64,000 bases of DNA. It comes from Clostridium hydrogenum. GTDB lineage: Bacteria; Bacillota; Clostridia; Clostridiales; Clostridiaceae. The stretch covers positions 1,259,501 to 1,323,500 of the forward strand of contig NZ_JAEACT010000002.1 of the NCBI RefSeq assembly GCF_021432385.1, in the 5' to 3' direction. This document shows, in pieces, positions 35,756 to 43,921 of this stretch. The notes beneath the pieces are model-generated. The model was given only the letters and a program-made list of their open reading frames with translations, ran no database searches and was not told the DNA's origin. Position numbers and translations under genes: made by a program. Positions within the stretch are counted from its first letter, which is position 1. The number at the start of each line of letters is the position of its first letter.

Positions 35756-36697
35756 ATGAAGATACTGTTAACAGCAGTTGGCAAAAGAATTCAACTTATA
35801 AAAAAACTTAAGATAGCTTCTAGTGTTATAGGAACTGATGCTGGAGATTTAGTAGCTGCATCATGTTTTCTTGATAAATTTTATAAGGTAAAAAAATATT
35901 ATGAGGATGGATATGTTGAGCAGCTATTAGATATATGTTATAAGGAGAAAATAGACTATTTGATACCTTTATATGAAAAAGAATTTGAGTTGCTTTGTAA
36001 TTGTAGAGAACTTTTTGAAAGAAAAGGTACTAAATTATTATTGAGCAGTAAAAAAATTATTGAAATATGTAATGATAAATCTAAAACCTACGAATTCTTT
36101 AAAGCTAATAATATATGCTGCCCTAAAACTTATTTCAAAGAAGAAGTACCAGATAATGTTAAATTTCCACTAATAATAAAACCTTTTGATGGTATGGGAA
36201 GTAGCAATGTATTTAAAATAAAAAATAAAAAGGAACTTCAATTTTTTATAGAATATGTAGAAAATCCAATTGTTCAAGAATTTATTGAAGGCATTGAGTT
36301 TACTATAGATGTTCTTTGCGACTTAAAAGGTAATGTCATTTTTTCAATTCCAAGGGAGAGAATTGAAGTTAGAGCAGGAGAAGTATCAAAATCCAGAACT
36401 ATTAAAAATGAAAAAATAATTAGAGAAGTTAAAGAATTGTGTAATAAATTAAATGGCATAGGAGAAAACGAATTTTTAATAGGTCCACTTACAATCCAGT
36501 GCATACTAAATAAAAATAATGAAGTTTACTTTATAGAAATAAATCCACGTTTTGGTGGAGGAGTTCCGCTTTCTTTTGAAGCAGGTGGAAATTATGCATT
36601 GTATTTAAATAAGATGAAAAATGGTGAAGATATAGAACCTCTTGAGGATTTTAAAGAAATTACTATGCTTAGATATGATGAAGCGATATTTATATAG
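35756..36697 (+). CDS. ATP-grasp protein (carbamoyl-phosphate-synthase-like)
   Basis: 313 residues, ATG 35756. An ATP-grasp fold: the preATP domain (ILLTAVGKRIQLIKKL, IDYLIPLYEKEFELL), then FPLIIKPFDGMGSSNVF (ATP-binding Lys loop), VQEFIEGIEFTIDVLCD and VYFIEINPRFGGGVPLSFEA, with the metal-binding Glu and Asn. Such ligases join a carboxylate to an amine or thiol. In this unit it may couple an amino acid or other acyl group to a sugar, a plausible but unproven tailoring step. Ends one base before element B. Confidence 0.82.
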   Translation: MKILLTAVGKRIQLIKKLKIASSVIGTDAGDLVAASCFLDKFYKVKKYYEDGYVEQLLDICYKEKIDYLIPLYEKEFELLCNCRELFERKGTKLLLSSKKIIEICNDKSKTYEFFKANNICCPKTYFKEEVPDNVKFPLIIKPFDGMGSSNVFKIKNKKELQFFIEYVENPIVQEFIEGIEFTIDVLCDLKGNVIFSIPRERIEVRAGEVSKSRTIKNEKIIREVKELCNKLNGIGENEFLIGPLTIQCILNKNNEVYFIEINPRFGGGVPLSFEAGGNYALYLNKMKNGEDIEPLEDFKEITMLRYDEAIFI

Positions 36698-36908
36698 CAA
36701 TTCACAATGCACGATGCACAATTCACAATGAAGGATGATTTTCTTCCGTTTTAACTACAGAAAATCTAAAACTTATAGTTGACACCAATTTCAGATAAAA
36801 TTCTATTGTTTCGTTCAGCTAGCTGAACATCTTATTTGTTTTTTATGTAATTTTAGATTTATCTGACGACAGGAAGATAAATCAACCTCCATTGTGCATT
36901 GTGAATTG
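36698..36908. mobile_element. Heptad-armed hairpin element B (~211 bp)
   Basis: Starts directly after the stop of the ATP-grasp gene. The left arm reads C then AATTCAC, AATGCAC, GATGCAC, AATTCAC; the right arm, read inward, is C, AATTCAC, AATGCAC. These heptads differ from those of elements A and D although the inside is the same: AAGGATGATTTTCTTCCG, a CAGAAAATC partner, a GTTCAGCTAGCTGAAC palindrome, and GATTTATCT...AGATAAATC then AACCT. The element ends 2 bases before the TAAGGAGGG ribosome site of pseI. No ORF inside. Confidence 0.77.
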
Positions 36909-36929
36909 GTTAAGGAGGGCAACGAGTTT

Positions 36930-37982
36930 ATGAATAAAATTATAAATATAAATGGTGTAAAAGTAGGAGAAGGACAAAAAACCTTCATAATAGCAGAAAT
37001 GTCTGCAAATCACAATCAAAATTTTGATAGGGCAGTAGAAATTATTAAAGCTGCAAAAAAAGCAGGTGCAGATGCTATAAAGCTTCAAACCTATACACCA
37101 GATACAATAACCTTTGATTCGGATAATGAGTATTTTCAAATAAAGCAGGGTACAATTTGGGATGGAACAACTCTGCATAAGTTATATGAAACTGCATATA
37201 CTCCTTGGGAGTGGCAGCCTAAATTAAAAAAAATTGCTGAAGAAGAAGGACTTATATGCTTTTCATCTCCCTTTGATAATACTGCGGTAGATTTTCTTGA
37301 GAATCTAGAGGTACCCGCTTACAAAATAGCATCCTTTGAACTTACAGATATACCTTTTGTTGAATATATAGCATCAAAAGGAAAACCAGTTATAATGTCA
37401 ACGGGGATTGCAGAAATTGGAGAGATTTATGAAGCAATAGATGCTTGCAGGCGAATGAACAATGAAAATGTAATCTTGCTTAAATGCAGCAGTTCTTATC
37501 CATCACCATTTGAAGATATAAATTTAAAAACAATACCAAATATGAGAGAAACATTTGATTGCAGTGTTGGACTTTCAGATCATACTATGGGTAATTCTGT
37601 TGGGACAGCTGCTGTTGCTCTAGGGGCATCGGTTATAGAAAAACATTTTACCTTAAGCAGAAACGATGGCGGGCCTGATTCAGCATTTTCTATGGAACCA
37701 GAGGAATTTTATGATATGGTAAAAAATATAAGGGAAGTTGAAAAAGCTCTAGGAAAAGTAACTTATGAGCTTACGGAAAAACAAAAAAATAGTAGGCAGC
37801 ATTCTAGATCCTTGTTTGTTATAAAAGATATAAAAAAAGGCGAAATATTTACAAATGAAAATATTAAGAGTATAAGACCGGCATTTGGATTGCAAACTAA
37901 GTATATAAAAGATGTGATAGGTAAAAAGGCAAAGCTAGATGTAAAAAAAGGAACACCGCTAGCTTGGAGCTTAGTAGAATAA
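36930..37982 (+). CDS. pseI: Pseudaminic acid synthase (NeuB/PseI family)
   Basis: 350 residues from ATG 36930, with AGGAGGG at good spacing; an upstream in-frame ATG at 36894 lies in the repeat and is rejected. It condenses phosphoenolpyruvate with a 6-carbon amino sugar to make a nonulosonic acid. FIIAEMSANHNQNFDRAVE, ADAIKLQTYTPDTIT, FSSPFDNTAVDFLE, CSVGLSDHTMG and EKHFTLSRNDGGPDSAFSME are all NeuB-family blocks; the last is closest to PseI. An SAF-type antifreeze-like domain fills residues about 290-350. pseG lies one (interrupted) step downstream. Confidence 0.9.
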   Translation: MNKIININGVKVGEGQKTFIIAEMSANHNQNFDRAVEIIKAAKKAGADAIKLQTYTPDTITFDSDNEYFQIKQGTIWDGTTLHKLYETAYTPWEWQPKLKKIAEEEGLICFSSPFDNTAVDFLENLEVPAYKIASFELTDIPFVEYIASKGKPVIMSTGIAEIGEIYEAIDACRRMNNENVILLKCSSSYPSPFEDINLKTIPNMRETFDCSVGLSDHTMGNSVGTAAVALGASVIEKHFTLSRNDGGPDSAFSMEPEEFYDMVKNIREVEKALGKVTYELTEKQKNSRQHSRSLFVIKDIKKGEIFTNENIKSIRPAFGLQTKYIKDVIGKKAKLDVKKGTPLAWSLVE

Positions 37983-37983
37983 A

Positions 37984-38663
37984 AGTGAGTGAAGGTTTTA
38001 ACCTGCGGTTAAAGATTAAGGAATATTTTTTCGTTTTACTCCGAAAAATAAGAAAATTAGGATTAAAAGATAAAGATTGTGGTTACAATTTTTAATATAA
38101 TTGTAATTACGAGGTGAAGATAGTGAAAAAATCTGTTTTGATGGAAGCAAGTTTTAATGTTGCAGTGGAAGCTGTTAATATTTACAAGCATCTTTTGGCT
38201 AAGAATGAATATGTTATATCTAAACAATTTTTAAGATCGGCTACTAGTATTGGGGTTAACATTATAGAAGCAAAATATTCTGAAAGTAAGAAGGATTTCA
38301 TCCATAAATTCCGTATTGCATTAAAAGAATGTAACGAAACTTTGTATTGGTTGGAGCTTATTGAATATAGCGAAGAATTTAAAATAGAAGAAGTAAATAA
38401 TATTTCAAAAAAGTGCAATTCCATTTTAAGAATGATAGTATCCTCAATACAAACTTGTGAAAAAAATTTGGATAATGCAGATAATATTAAAGCCGACTAG
38501 TTAAAAGATTTTCCACAGCAAGGCGGAGGAAAATCAACATTTACATTTTATCGCAGATAAAATAGTTAACTTTTAACAAGTGTAACGTCGTTAAACCCTT
38601 CACTTTTCGCGCAGCGAAAAAGTTAGTCTTTTAACGAGCCAAGCGATGTCAAAAACTTTCACT
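37984..38663 (+). mobile_element. Hairpin element C carrying a four-helix-bundle gene
   Basis: Bounded by AGTGAGTGAAGGTTTTAAC on the left; GTTAAACCCTTCACT (about 38595-38609) and, furthest out, AACTTTCACT at the right give inverted ends (14/15 for the first pair). Hairpins: TTTTTTCG...CGAAAAA left of the gene; GATTTTCC...GGAAAATC, ATTTTATC-GC-AGATAAAAT and CTTTTCGC-GCA-GCGAAAAAG to its right. The GATTTTCC(ACAGCAAGGCGGA)GGAAAATCA module is nearly that of element D (GATTTTCTGTAGCAAAGCGGA...), linking C to the ORF-less copies. It lies between pseI and the ribosome site of pseG. Confidence 0.7.
38123..38500 (+). CDS. Four-helix-bundle protein (S23 / 23S-rRNA-IVS / Avd superfamily)
   Basis: 125 residues from GTG 38123 (GAGGTG 6 bases upstream); GTG 38114 is an alternative. 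The sequence fits the S23/intervening-sequence four-helix family: helix 1 with VEAVNIYKHLLAKNEYVIS, then KQFLRSATSIGVNIIEAKYS (the strongest signature), KDFIHKFRIALKECNETLYW and LELIEYSEEF. Relatives are encoded in insertions of bacterial 23S rRNA and as accessory (Avd) proteins of diversity-generating retroelements, where they bind nucleic acid. No reverse transcriptase or rRNA is nearby. It lies inside hairpin element C, so it may act on that element's RNA or DNA (inference). Confidence 0.85.
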   Translation: MKKSVLMEASFNVAVEAVNIYKHLLAKNEYVISKQFLRSATSIGVNIIEAKYSESKKDFIHKFRIALKECNETLYWLELIEYSEEFKIEEVNNISKKCNSILRMIVSSIQTCEKNLDNADNIKAD

Positions 38664-38682
38664 AAAGAAAAGGGGTGATAGT

Positions 38683-39702
38683 ATGAGGATTTTGATTAGA
38701 ACTGATGGTGGACCTAATATTGGTATGGGACATATTATGAGAACACTTACTTTAGCTAAAGAATTAAAAAAATATTTTGATGTTGCTTTTGTATGCAGAA
38801 CAGAATTACAAGATAAAACTTTTAATCAAAATGGAGAATTTGCTGATGGTGTACATAAAATTCAAGTGTTAGGTTTTAAAATTTTATTTATAAGGGATGA
38901 TAAAGTTTTAGAAGATTTAGCCGAATTAAAAGCAGATATCCTAATAACAGATAGTTATGATGTTACTGAAGATTATTTTATTGAAACTAAAAAAATGTTT
39001 AATAAAACCATATATATAGATGATATGTGTCTTTATAATTTTAAAAATACAGATATGATCATAAATCAAAATATAAATGCTGAAGACTTGGATTATAAAC
39101 TTAATGTTGGAACTAGTTATTTACTTGGTTGTAATTATACAATACTTAGAGAAGAGTTTAGAAATTCAAATATTAACTATATAAAAAGAAAAGCACGGGA
39201 AATTATGATTACTTTTGGTGGTTCAGATCCTTTTTTACTTACACTTAAAACTCTATATTATTTAAAGGATGAACCATATAATTTTCATGTAGTCGTAGGT
39301 CCAGCTTTTAATAATGAATATATAAATAAGCTTAAAAGCTATGAAACATATTCAAATATAAATTTTTATTATAATGCAAATATGAGAGCACTCATGGAAA
39401 AAAGCGATATTTGTATATCTGCTGCAGGAAGTACCTTGTATGAGCTTTGTTCAATAGGAGTTCCCTCGATTTCTGTTATAATAGCGGAAAATCAAACTAA
39501 AGTTGCAGAGAAATTTGACAATATGCAAATAATAAAGAATCTTGGCTGGCATAACGAAATAAATAAGGAAAAAATTGTAGGGGAGCTAGGAGAATTGAGC
39601 AAGAGCTATAGTAAGAGAAAAGAAATATCTTTAAAAGCTAGAAATTTGGTAGATGGAGAGGGAACTTTAAGAATAGTTGAAAAAATATTGGATATGGTAT
39701 GA
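38683..39702 (+). CDS. pseG: UDP-2,4-diacetamido-trideoxy-altropyranose hydrolase
   Basis: 339 residues, ATG 38683 after AAAAGGGGTG. PseG removes UDP from the altrose precursor to give the substrate of PseI. ILIRTDGGPNIGMGHIMRTL carries the conserved GxGH with the catalytic His; IMITFGGSDPFLLTLK and DICISAAGSTLYELCSIGVP are GT-B nucleotide-binding blocks shared with MurG-type enzymes. Family size is normal. Separated from pseI by element C. Confidence 0.9.
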   Translation: MRILIRTDGGPNIGMGHIMRTLTLAKELKKYFDVAFVCRTELQDKTFNQNGEFADGVHKIQVLGFKILFIRDDKVLEDLAELKADILITDSYDVTEDYFIETKKMFNKTIYIDDMCLYNFKNTDMIINQNINAEDLDYKLNVGTSYLLGCNYTILREEFRNSNINYIKRKAREIMITFGGSDPFLLTLKTLYYLKDEPYNFHVVVGPAFNNEYINKLKSYETYSNINFYYNANMRALMEKSDICISAAGSTLYELCSIGVPSISVIIAENQTKVAEKFDNMQIIKNLGWHNEINKEKIVGELGELSKSYSKRKEISLKARNLVDGEGTLRIVEKILDMV

Positions 39703-39796
39703 GGCATTTTAAAGAAAATGAGAAGTATAACCTTCAGCTATTTTTTAAGATGCCCAAACTGAATTTTGAATTTTATTAGGAGGAATGGAAAAAGTT

Positions 39797-41062
39797 ATGA
39801 ATAATGTAAAAGAAATTATTATTTTTGGCGCCTCAAAATTAGGTAAAATGGCATTTTTTAATTTGAAAAATCAATATAAAATAAAATATTTTTGTGATAA
39901 TGATGAGAAAAAGTGGGGAAATTATATAGATGGTATTAAAATAATTTCACCAACGGAAGTTGAGTATAGTAGCAGCTGTTATATTGTAATAGCCAGTATG
40001 TATTTTAGAGAAATAACGAAACAGCTTACTGTAGATTTGAAAATAGATGAAAATCATATTTACATATATGACATAGATGAAAATAAATTAAGAAAATTAA
40101 AACCTAAGGATTCAATAAATTTACCTAAATCCAATGATTTGAAGAATATAGCCTTTTTTTGTGTAAATAGGGGAGATGCATTTCTAGATCATATAGTTAA
40201 TTCGCTTAAAAAAGATTATAACGTAAAAAAAATATTGGTGGATGAGGATTATTCATTGATGGACAAGGCAATGGTATGGGCTGATATATGTTGGTTTGAA
40301 TGGTGCGATGAATTGATAGTTTATGGAAGTAAATTAGAAATTGCTAAAAATAAGAAGATTATATGTAGACTTCACAGTTATGAAGCTTTCGGTAGTACTA
40401 TTTATAATGTTAATTGGAATAATGTTGATAAGGTTATTTTTGTAGCAGAGCATGTAAGGGATAATGTATTAAGTAAAGTAAGCATAAGTGAAGAAAAAAT
40501 CAATATTATATACAATGGAATAGATTTGAAGAAGTTTGCTTTTAAGCCTAGAAAAAAAGGGTTTAATATTGCATATGTTGGATATATAAATTTTAAAAAG
40601 GGACCTATGCTACTTTTGCATACAATTAAAGCAATTGTGGACAGAGATTCTAGGTATAAATTTTATATTGCGGGCAAATTTAATGATGAAAGATATATAG
40701 TATATTTTAAACAAATGCTAAGGGAACTTGGAATTAAAAATAATGTTATATATTCTGGATGGAGAAATGATGTAAATGTTTGGTTGGAAGATAAAAACTA
40801 CATAATTTCCTCAAGTCTTTGGGAGGGAAACCCTGTTGGTGTTATGGAGGCTATGGCAGAAGGGATAAAACCATTGATACATAATTTTTTTGGAGCAAAA
40901 AAACAATTCGGAAAATACGTTTGGAGCAGCATAGATGAGTGTATAGAAAAACTTGAAACAGATGACTATGATTCTGAAGAATATAGAAAATTTATAATAG
41001 ATAACTATTCACTTGAAAGAGAAATGAAAAATATAAATAGCTTAATAAATGATATTAAATAA
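39797..41062 (+). CDS. Rossmann-like domain fused to GT4 glycosyltransferase
   Basis: About 421 residues; ATG 39797 (AGGAGGA ends 13 bases upstream) is preferred to ATG 39785, which touches the ribosome site. Residues 1-100 are the small domain seen several times here: IIIFGASKLGKMAFFNL, KYFCDNDEKKWGN, ISPTEVEYS, IVIASMYFREI. Residues about 120-421 are a GT-B transferase: FNIAYVGYINFKKGPMLLL, IYSGWRNDVNVWLE and SSSLWEGNPVGVMEAMAEG. First of three such fusions with the Rossmann domain at the N terminus; it likely extends the glycan after CMP-Pse synthesis. Confidence 0.83.
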   Translation: MNNVKEIIIFGASKLGKMAFFNLKNQYKIKYFCDNDEKKWGNYIDGIKIISPTEVEYSSSCYIVIASMYFREITKQLTVDLKIDENHIYIYDIDENKLRKLKPKDSINLPKSNDLKNIAFFCVNRGDAFLDHIVNSLKKDYNVKKILVDEDYSLMDKAMVWADICWFEWCDELIVYGSKLEIAKNKKIICRLHSYEAFGSTIYNVNWNNVDKVIFVAEHVRDNVLSKVSISEEKINIIYNGIDLKKFAFKPRKKGFNIAYVGYINFKKGPMLLLHTIKAIVDRDSRYKFYIAGKFNDERYIVYFKQMLRELGIKNNVIYSGWRNDVNVWLEDKNYIISSSLWEGNPVGVMEAMAEGIKPLIHNFFGAKKQFGKYVWSSIDECIEKLETDDYDSEEYRKFIIDNYSLEREMKNINSLINDIK

Positions 41063-41085
41063 ATTTTAACTGTGAGGATTTAAAA

Positions 41086-42873
41086 GTGGAGAAAGATAAA
41101 ATTATTATTTTTGGAGCATCTAATTTAGGTAAAATTGCTTATGAGACTTTAAAAAATAAATATGAAATTTGTTTTTTTAGTGATAATAATTTAAATAAAA
41201 TTGGAAAAAAATTTTGCAACATAGAAATTATTGATCCTAAAAAAATAATTAATTATAAAAATTTTAAAATTATAATTTCTAGTATGTACTATGATGAAAT
41301 ATCAGTACAATTAAAAGATTATGGGTTACAGGAAATTTATATTTTCTTTTATGCTGATGTAAATGATACTACATATAAAAAAGATTATTGCATAGAAAAA
41401 ATGTGTAATATAGATAATTATAAAAATATAAATTTAGATAGTAAGTTTAAAAAAGCATACAAAAATAATTTTAGTCTTATATATAATAAAAAAGACCATA
41501 CACCAAATAATGATGATATAAGTTATAAAAAAACAGTATTAATAATTTCATATATATTTCCACCTATTGGTGGGTCTGGAGTTCAAAGAACTTTAAAATT
41601 TGTAAAATACTTAAGGGATTATGGATGGAATCCAATAGTAATTACATGTGGGCAAAATTTTTCACAGGATGAGAAGGATGAGACACTTTTAAAGGAAATA
41701 CCACAAGGTACTAGGATAATTAGAATTGATGATGAATTTTTTAATACTGAAAGGTTAAACAAACAACAGGTTCAGCAAATTATAAATTTACTATATGGGT
41801 TAGTCGATGATGAAAACTTAATGATTAGTTTTGTAAATTATATTAAGGATAGCGGTGGAAAAAATAGAACGAAAATATTAATACCTGATATTAATATATC
41901 TTGGGTTAATTCGGTATTAGAAAAAATTCAAGAAATTATTAATTTTAAGCATATTGATATGATATATACTACATCTGGACCTTATTCGGATCATATAGCA
42001 GGATATTATTTAAATAAAAAATATAATATACCATGGGTTGCGGATTTTAGAGATGAATGGACATATAACCCATATACCCAAAAAGATAAAAATGATATAA
42101 ATTTTAAACTTGAAAGAGAAATGGAGAAAAACGTAGTAAATAGTGCAGATAAAGTTATTGCGGTTACGCCAATGGCAGTCGAAAATTATATTAAGAATTT
42201 TAAAATATCTAGACAAAAAATTATTAATATTACAAATGGTTTTGATGAAGATGATTTCCGCTTTCTTAATTATGATAAAAAGAATAACGAAAAATTTACT
42301 ATAATTTCAAATGGATCTTTTTATTTAAAAAGGAATCCATATTCTTTTTTAGAAGCTGTTAATGAGTTAATTAAAGAAAATAAAATTGAAGGAGATAAAT
42401 TAAATATAGAGTTTATTGGGAAAATAGAAAATGAGATGCAAAGGGAAATTGAAAAATTAGATATATATAATGTAATAAAAGTAAAGTCATATATGCCGCA
42501 TATTGAAAGCTTGATTAATGCTAATAAAGGAAATTTACTGTTGCTAGTTATAGGTGAAGATGAAAAAGTAAAATCCTTATATCCAGGCAAAGTATTTGAA
42601 TATTTAAGATTAAAAAAAGATATATTGGCGTTATCACCTAAAGATAGCGTAGCTAGTAAATTGTTAAATGAAACAAATGCAGGTGAAAACTTTGAATATA
42701 GAAATATAATTGGAATAAAAGATTATATTTTAAAATGTTATAGTGCATGGGAAAAAAACAAAACGTATAACAAATTCAATAATGATGAAATTAACAAATT
42801 TAATAGAAAAGTGCTTACGGGAGAGTTGGTTAATGTATTTGAACAAATAATTGCAAAGAAAGGATATAGTTGA
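41086..42873 (+). CDS. Rossmann-like domain fused to GT4 glycosyltransferase (long form)
   Basis: 595 residues from GTG 41086 (GTGAGG upstream). The N-terminal domain repeats the neighbours' pattern (IIIFGASNLGKIAYETLKN, CFFSDNNLNKIG, IIISSMYYDEISVQL). After a linker, the GT-B enzyme opens VLIISYIFPPIGGSGVQRTL and has an internal segment IPWVADFRDEWTYNPY of the WcfI/colanic-acid GT4 type. The donor domain includes KVIAVTPMAVENYIKNF and YPGKVFEYLRLKKDILAL. Overlaps or abuts the following gene. Confidence 0.83.
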   Translation: MEKDKIIIFGASNLGKIAYETLKNKYEICFFSDNNLNKIGKKFCNIEIIDPKKIINYKNFKIIISSMYYDEISVQLKDYGLQEIYIFFYADVNDTTYKKDYCIEKMCNIDNYKNINLDSKFKKAYKNNFSLIYNKKDHTPNNDDISYKKTVLIISYIFPPIGGSGVQRTLKFVKYLRDYGWNPIVITCGQNFSQDEKDETLLKEIPQGTRIIRIDDEFFNTERLNKQQVQQIINLLYGLVDDENLMISFVNYIKDSGGKNRTKILIPDINISWVNSVLEKIQEIINFKHIDMIYTTSGPYSDHIAGYYLNKKYNIPWVADFRDEWTYNPYTQKDKNDINFKLEREMEKNVVNSADKVIAVTPMAVENYIKNFKISRQKIINITNGFDEDDFRFLNYDKKNNEKFTIISNGSFYLKRNPYSFLEAVNELIKENKIEGDKLNIEFIGKIENEMQREIEKLDIYNVIKVKSYMPHIESLINANKGNLLLLVIGEDEKVKSLYPGKVFEYLRLKKDILALSPKDSVASKLLNETNAGENFEYRNIIGIKDYILKCYSAWEKNKTYNKFNNDEINKFNRKVLTGELVNVFEQIIAKKGYS

Positions 42874-42884
42874 GGGATGATGTT

Positions 42885-43895
42885 ATGAATAAGTTTAACC
42901 TTTCTGTATTAATGTGTACATATAATTCTGAAAAGTATATTTCAGAAACAATTGAAAGTATATTAAATCAAACTTTTGGGGAATTTGAATTTATAATTGT
43001 TGATGATGGCTCAACAGATGATACAGAGAAAATTATAAAAAGATTTAAAGATGCGAGAATAAAATATTATAAACTTGAAAAAAATGTTGGCATAGGTAAG
43101 GCATCAAATTATGGACTTATGAAAACGAGCAGTAAATACATTGCAAGGGTGGATTCGGATGATATCTATGATATAACTAGATTTCAGAAGCAAAAAAATT
43201 TTTTAGATAAAAATAATGACTTTTGTATAGTTGGATCATTAATTGATTATTTTTGTGAGAATTCAAATAATGAAAGATATATGTATTGCAAAAATTATAT
43301 TGAAAAGCAAACTAATAGTGTACTTACACAAGAGGATATGCATGAAAAATTATATTGGTACTGCTGCTTGGTAAATTCGTCTATAATGGGAAGAAGTGAA
43401 GTTATAAAAAAATATGGATATGGAGATTTTAGGATAGGTGAAGATTACAAGTTGTTTTATGAGCTAAATAAATCTGGACATAAAATAATCAATTTTAATG
43501 AAATTCTATGCAGAATTCGTATAAGTGATAAATCTATATGCGCAGCAAGTGATTTGGAAGTATATAAAATATTGTATGAAATAAAAAAAGAAGAAATTAA
43601 AAATTTATTTGAATTAGATAACCGCAAAGTATATATATGGGGGGCTGGAGGGCTTGGAAAAAGCTTATGCCAAGTATTTAAAGATAATGGATTTCAAATT
43701 GATGGATTTGTTGATGGCATGAAAGAAAAATGGAATACAGTAATTTGTGATAAAGTTGTAAAATCTCCATATGAAATCATTAATGAATATAAAAAGGTTA
43801 AAGTTGTTGTTGCCTCGGAACCGGGTAGATTTGCTATAACAGATTATTTAAAAAGTAAGGGCTATGACAATCTAATTGATTATATAGTGTTTTAA
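42885..43895 (+). CDS. Family 2 glycosyltransferase with C-terminal Rossmann-like domain
   Basis: 336 residues from ATG 42885 with GAGGGA at 42872-42877. The GT2 domain (1-240) has LSVLMCTYNSEKYISETIES, FIIVDDGSTDDTEKII and YIARVDSDDIYDITRF with the metal-binding DxD. Here the small Rossmann-like domain is at the C terminus (VYIWGAGGLGKSLCQVFKDN, GFVDGMKEK, VVVASEPGRFAITDYL), opposite to its neighbours, so this module has been shuffled relative to the catalytic domains. Probably part of the same glycan assembly line. Confidence 0.83.
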   Translation: MNKFNLSVLMCTYNSEKYISETIESILNQTFGEFEFIIVDDGSTDDTEKIIKRFKDARIKYYKLEKNVGIGKASNYGLMKTSSKYIARVDSDDIYDITRFQKQKNFLDKNNDFCIVGSLIDYFCENSNNERYMYCKNYIEKQTNSVLTQEDMHEKLYWYCCLVNSSIMGRSEVIKKYGYGDFRIGEDYKLFYELNKSGHKIINFNEILCRIRISDKSICAASDLEVYKILYEIKKEEIKNLFELDNRKVYIWGAGGLGKSLCQVFKDNGFQIDGFVDGMKEKWNTVICDKVVKSPYEIINEYKKVKVVVASEPGRFAITDYLKSKGYDNLIDYIVF

Positions 43896-43921
43896 ATGTG
43901 ATTTGAAAGGATATACTTGTT

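Noticed and set aside
36894..36929. Upstream start of pseI at ATG 36894.
   Set aside because: It begins inside the arm of element B; the AGGAGGG site fits ATG 36930.
36930..37982. pseI called as N-acetylneuraminate synthase (neuB).
   Set aside because: The HFTLSRNDGGPDSAFS block and the downstream pseG fit pseudaminic acid synthase better; legionaminic-specific partners were not seen.
38114..38663. Diversity-generating retroelement around the Avd-like four-helix-bundle gene.
   Set aside because: No reverse transcriptase, template repeat or variable repeat is visible in the window.
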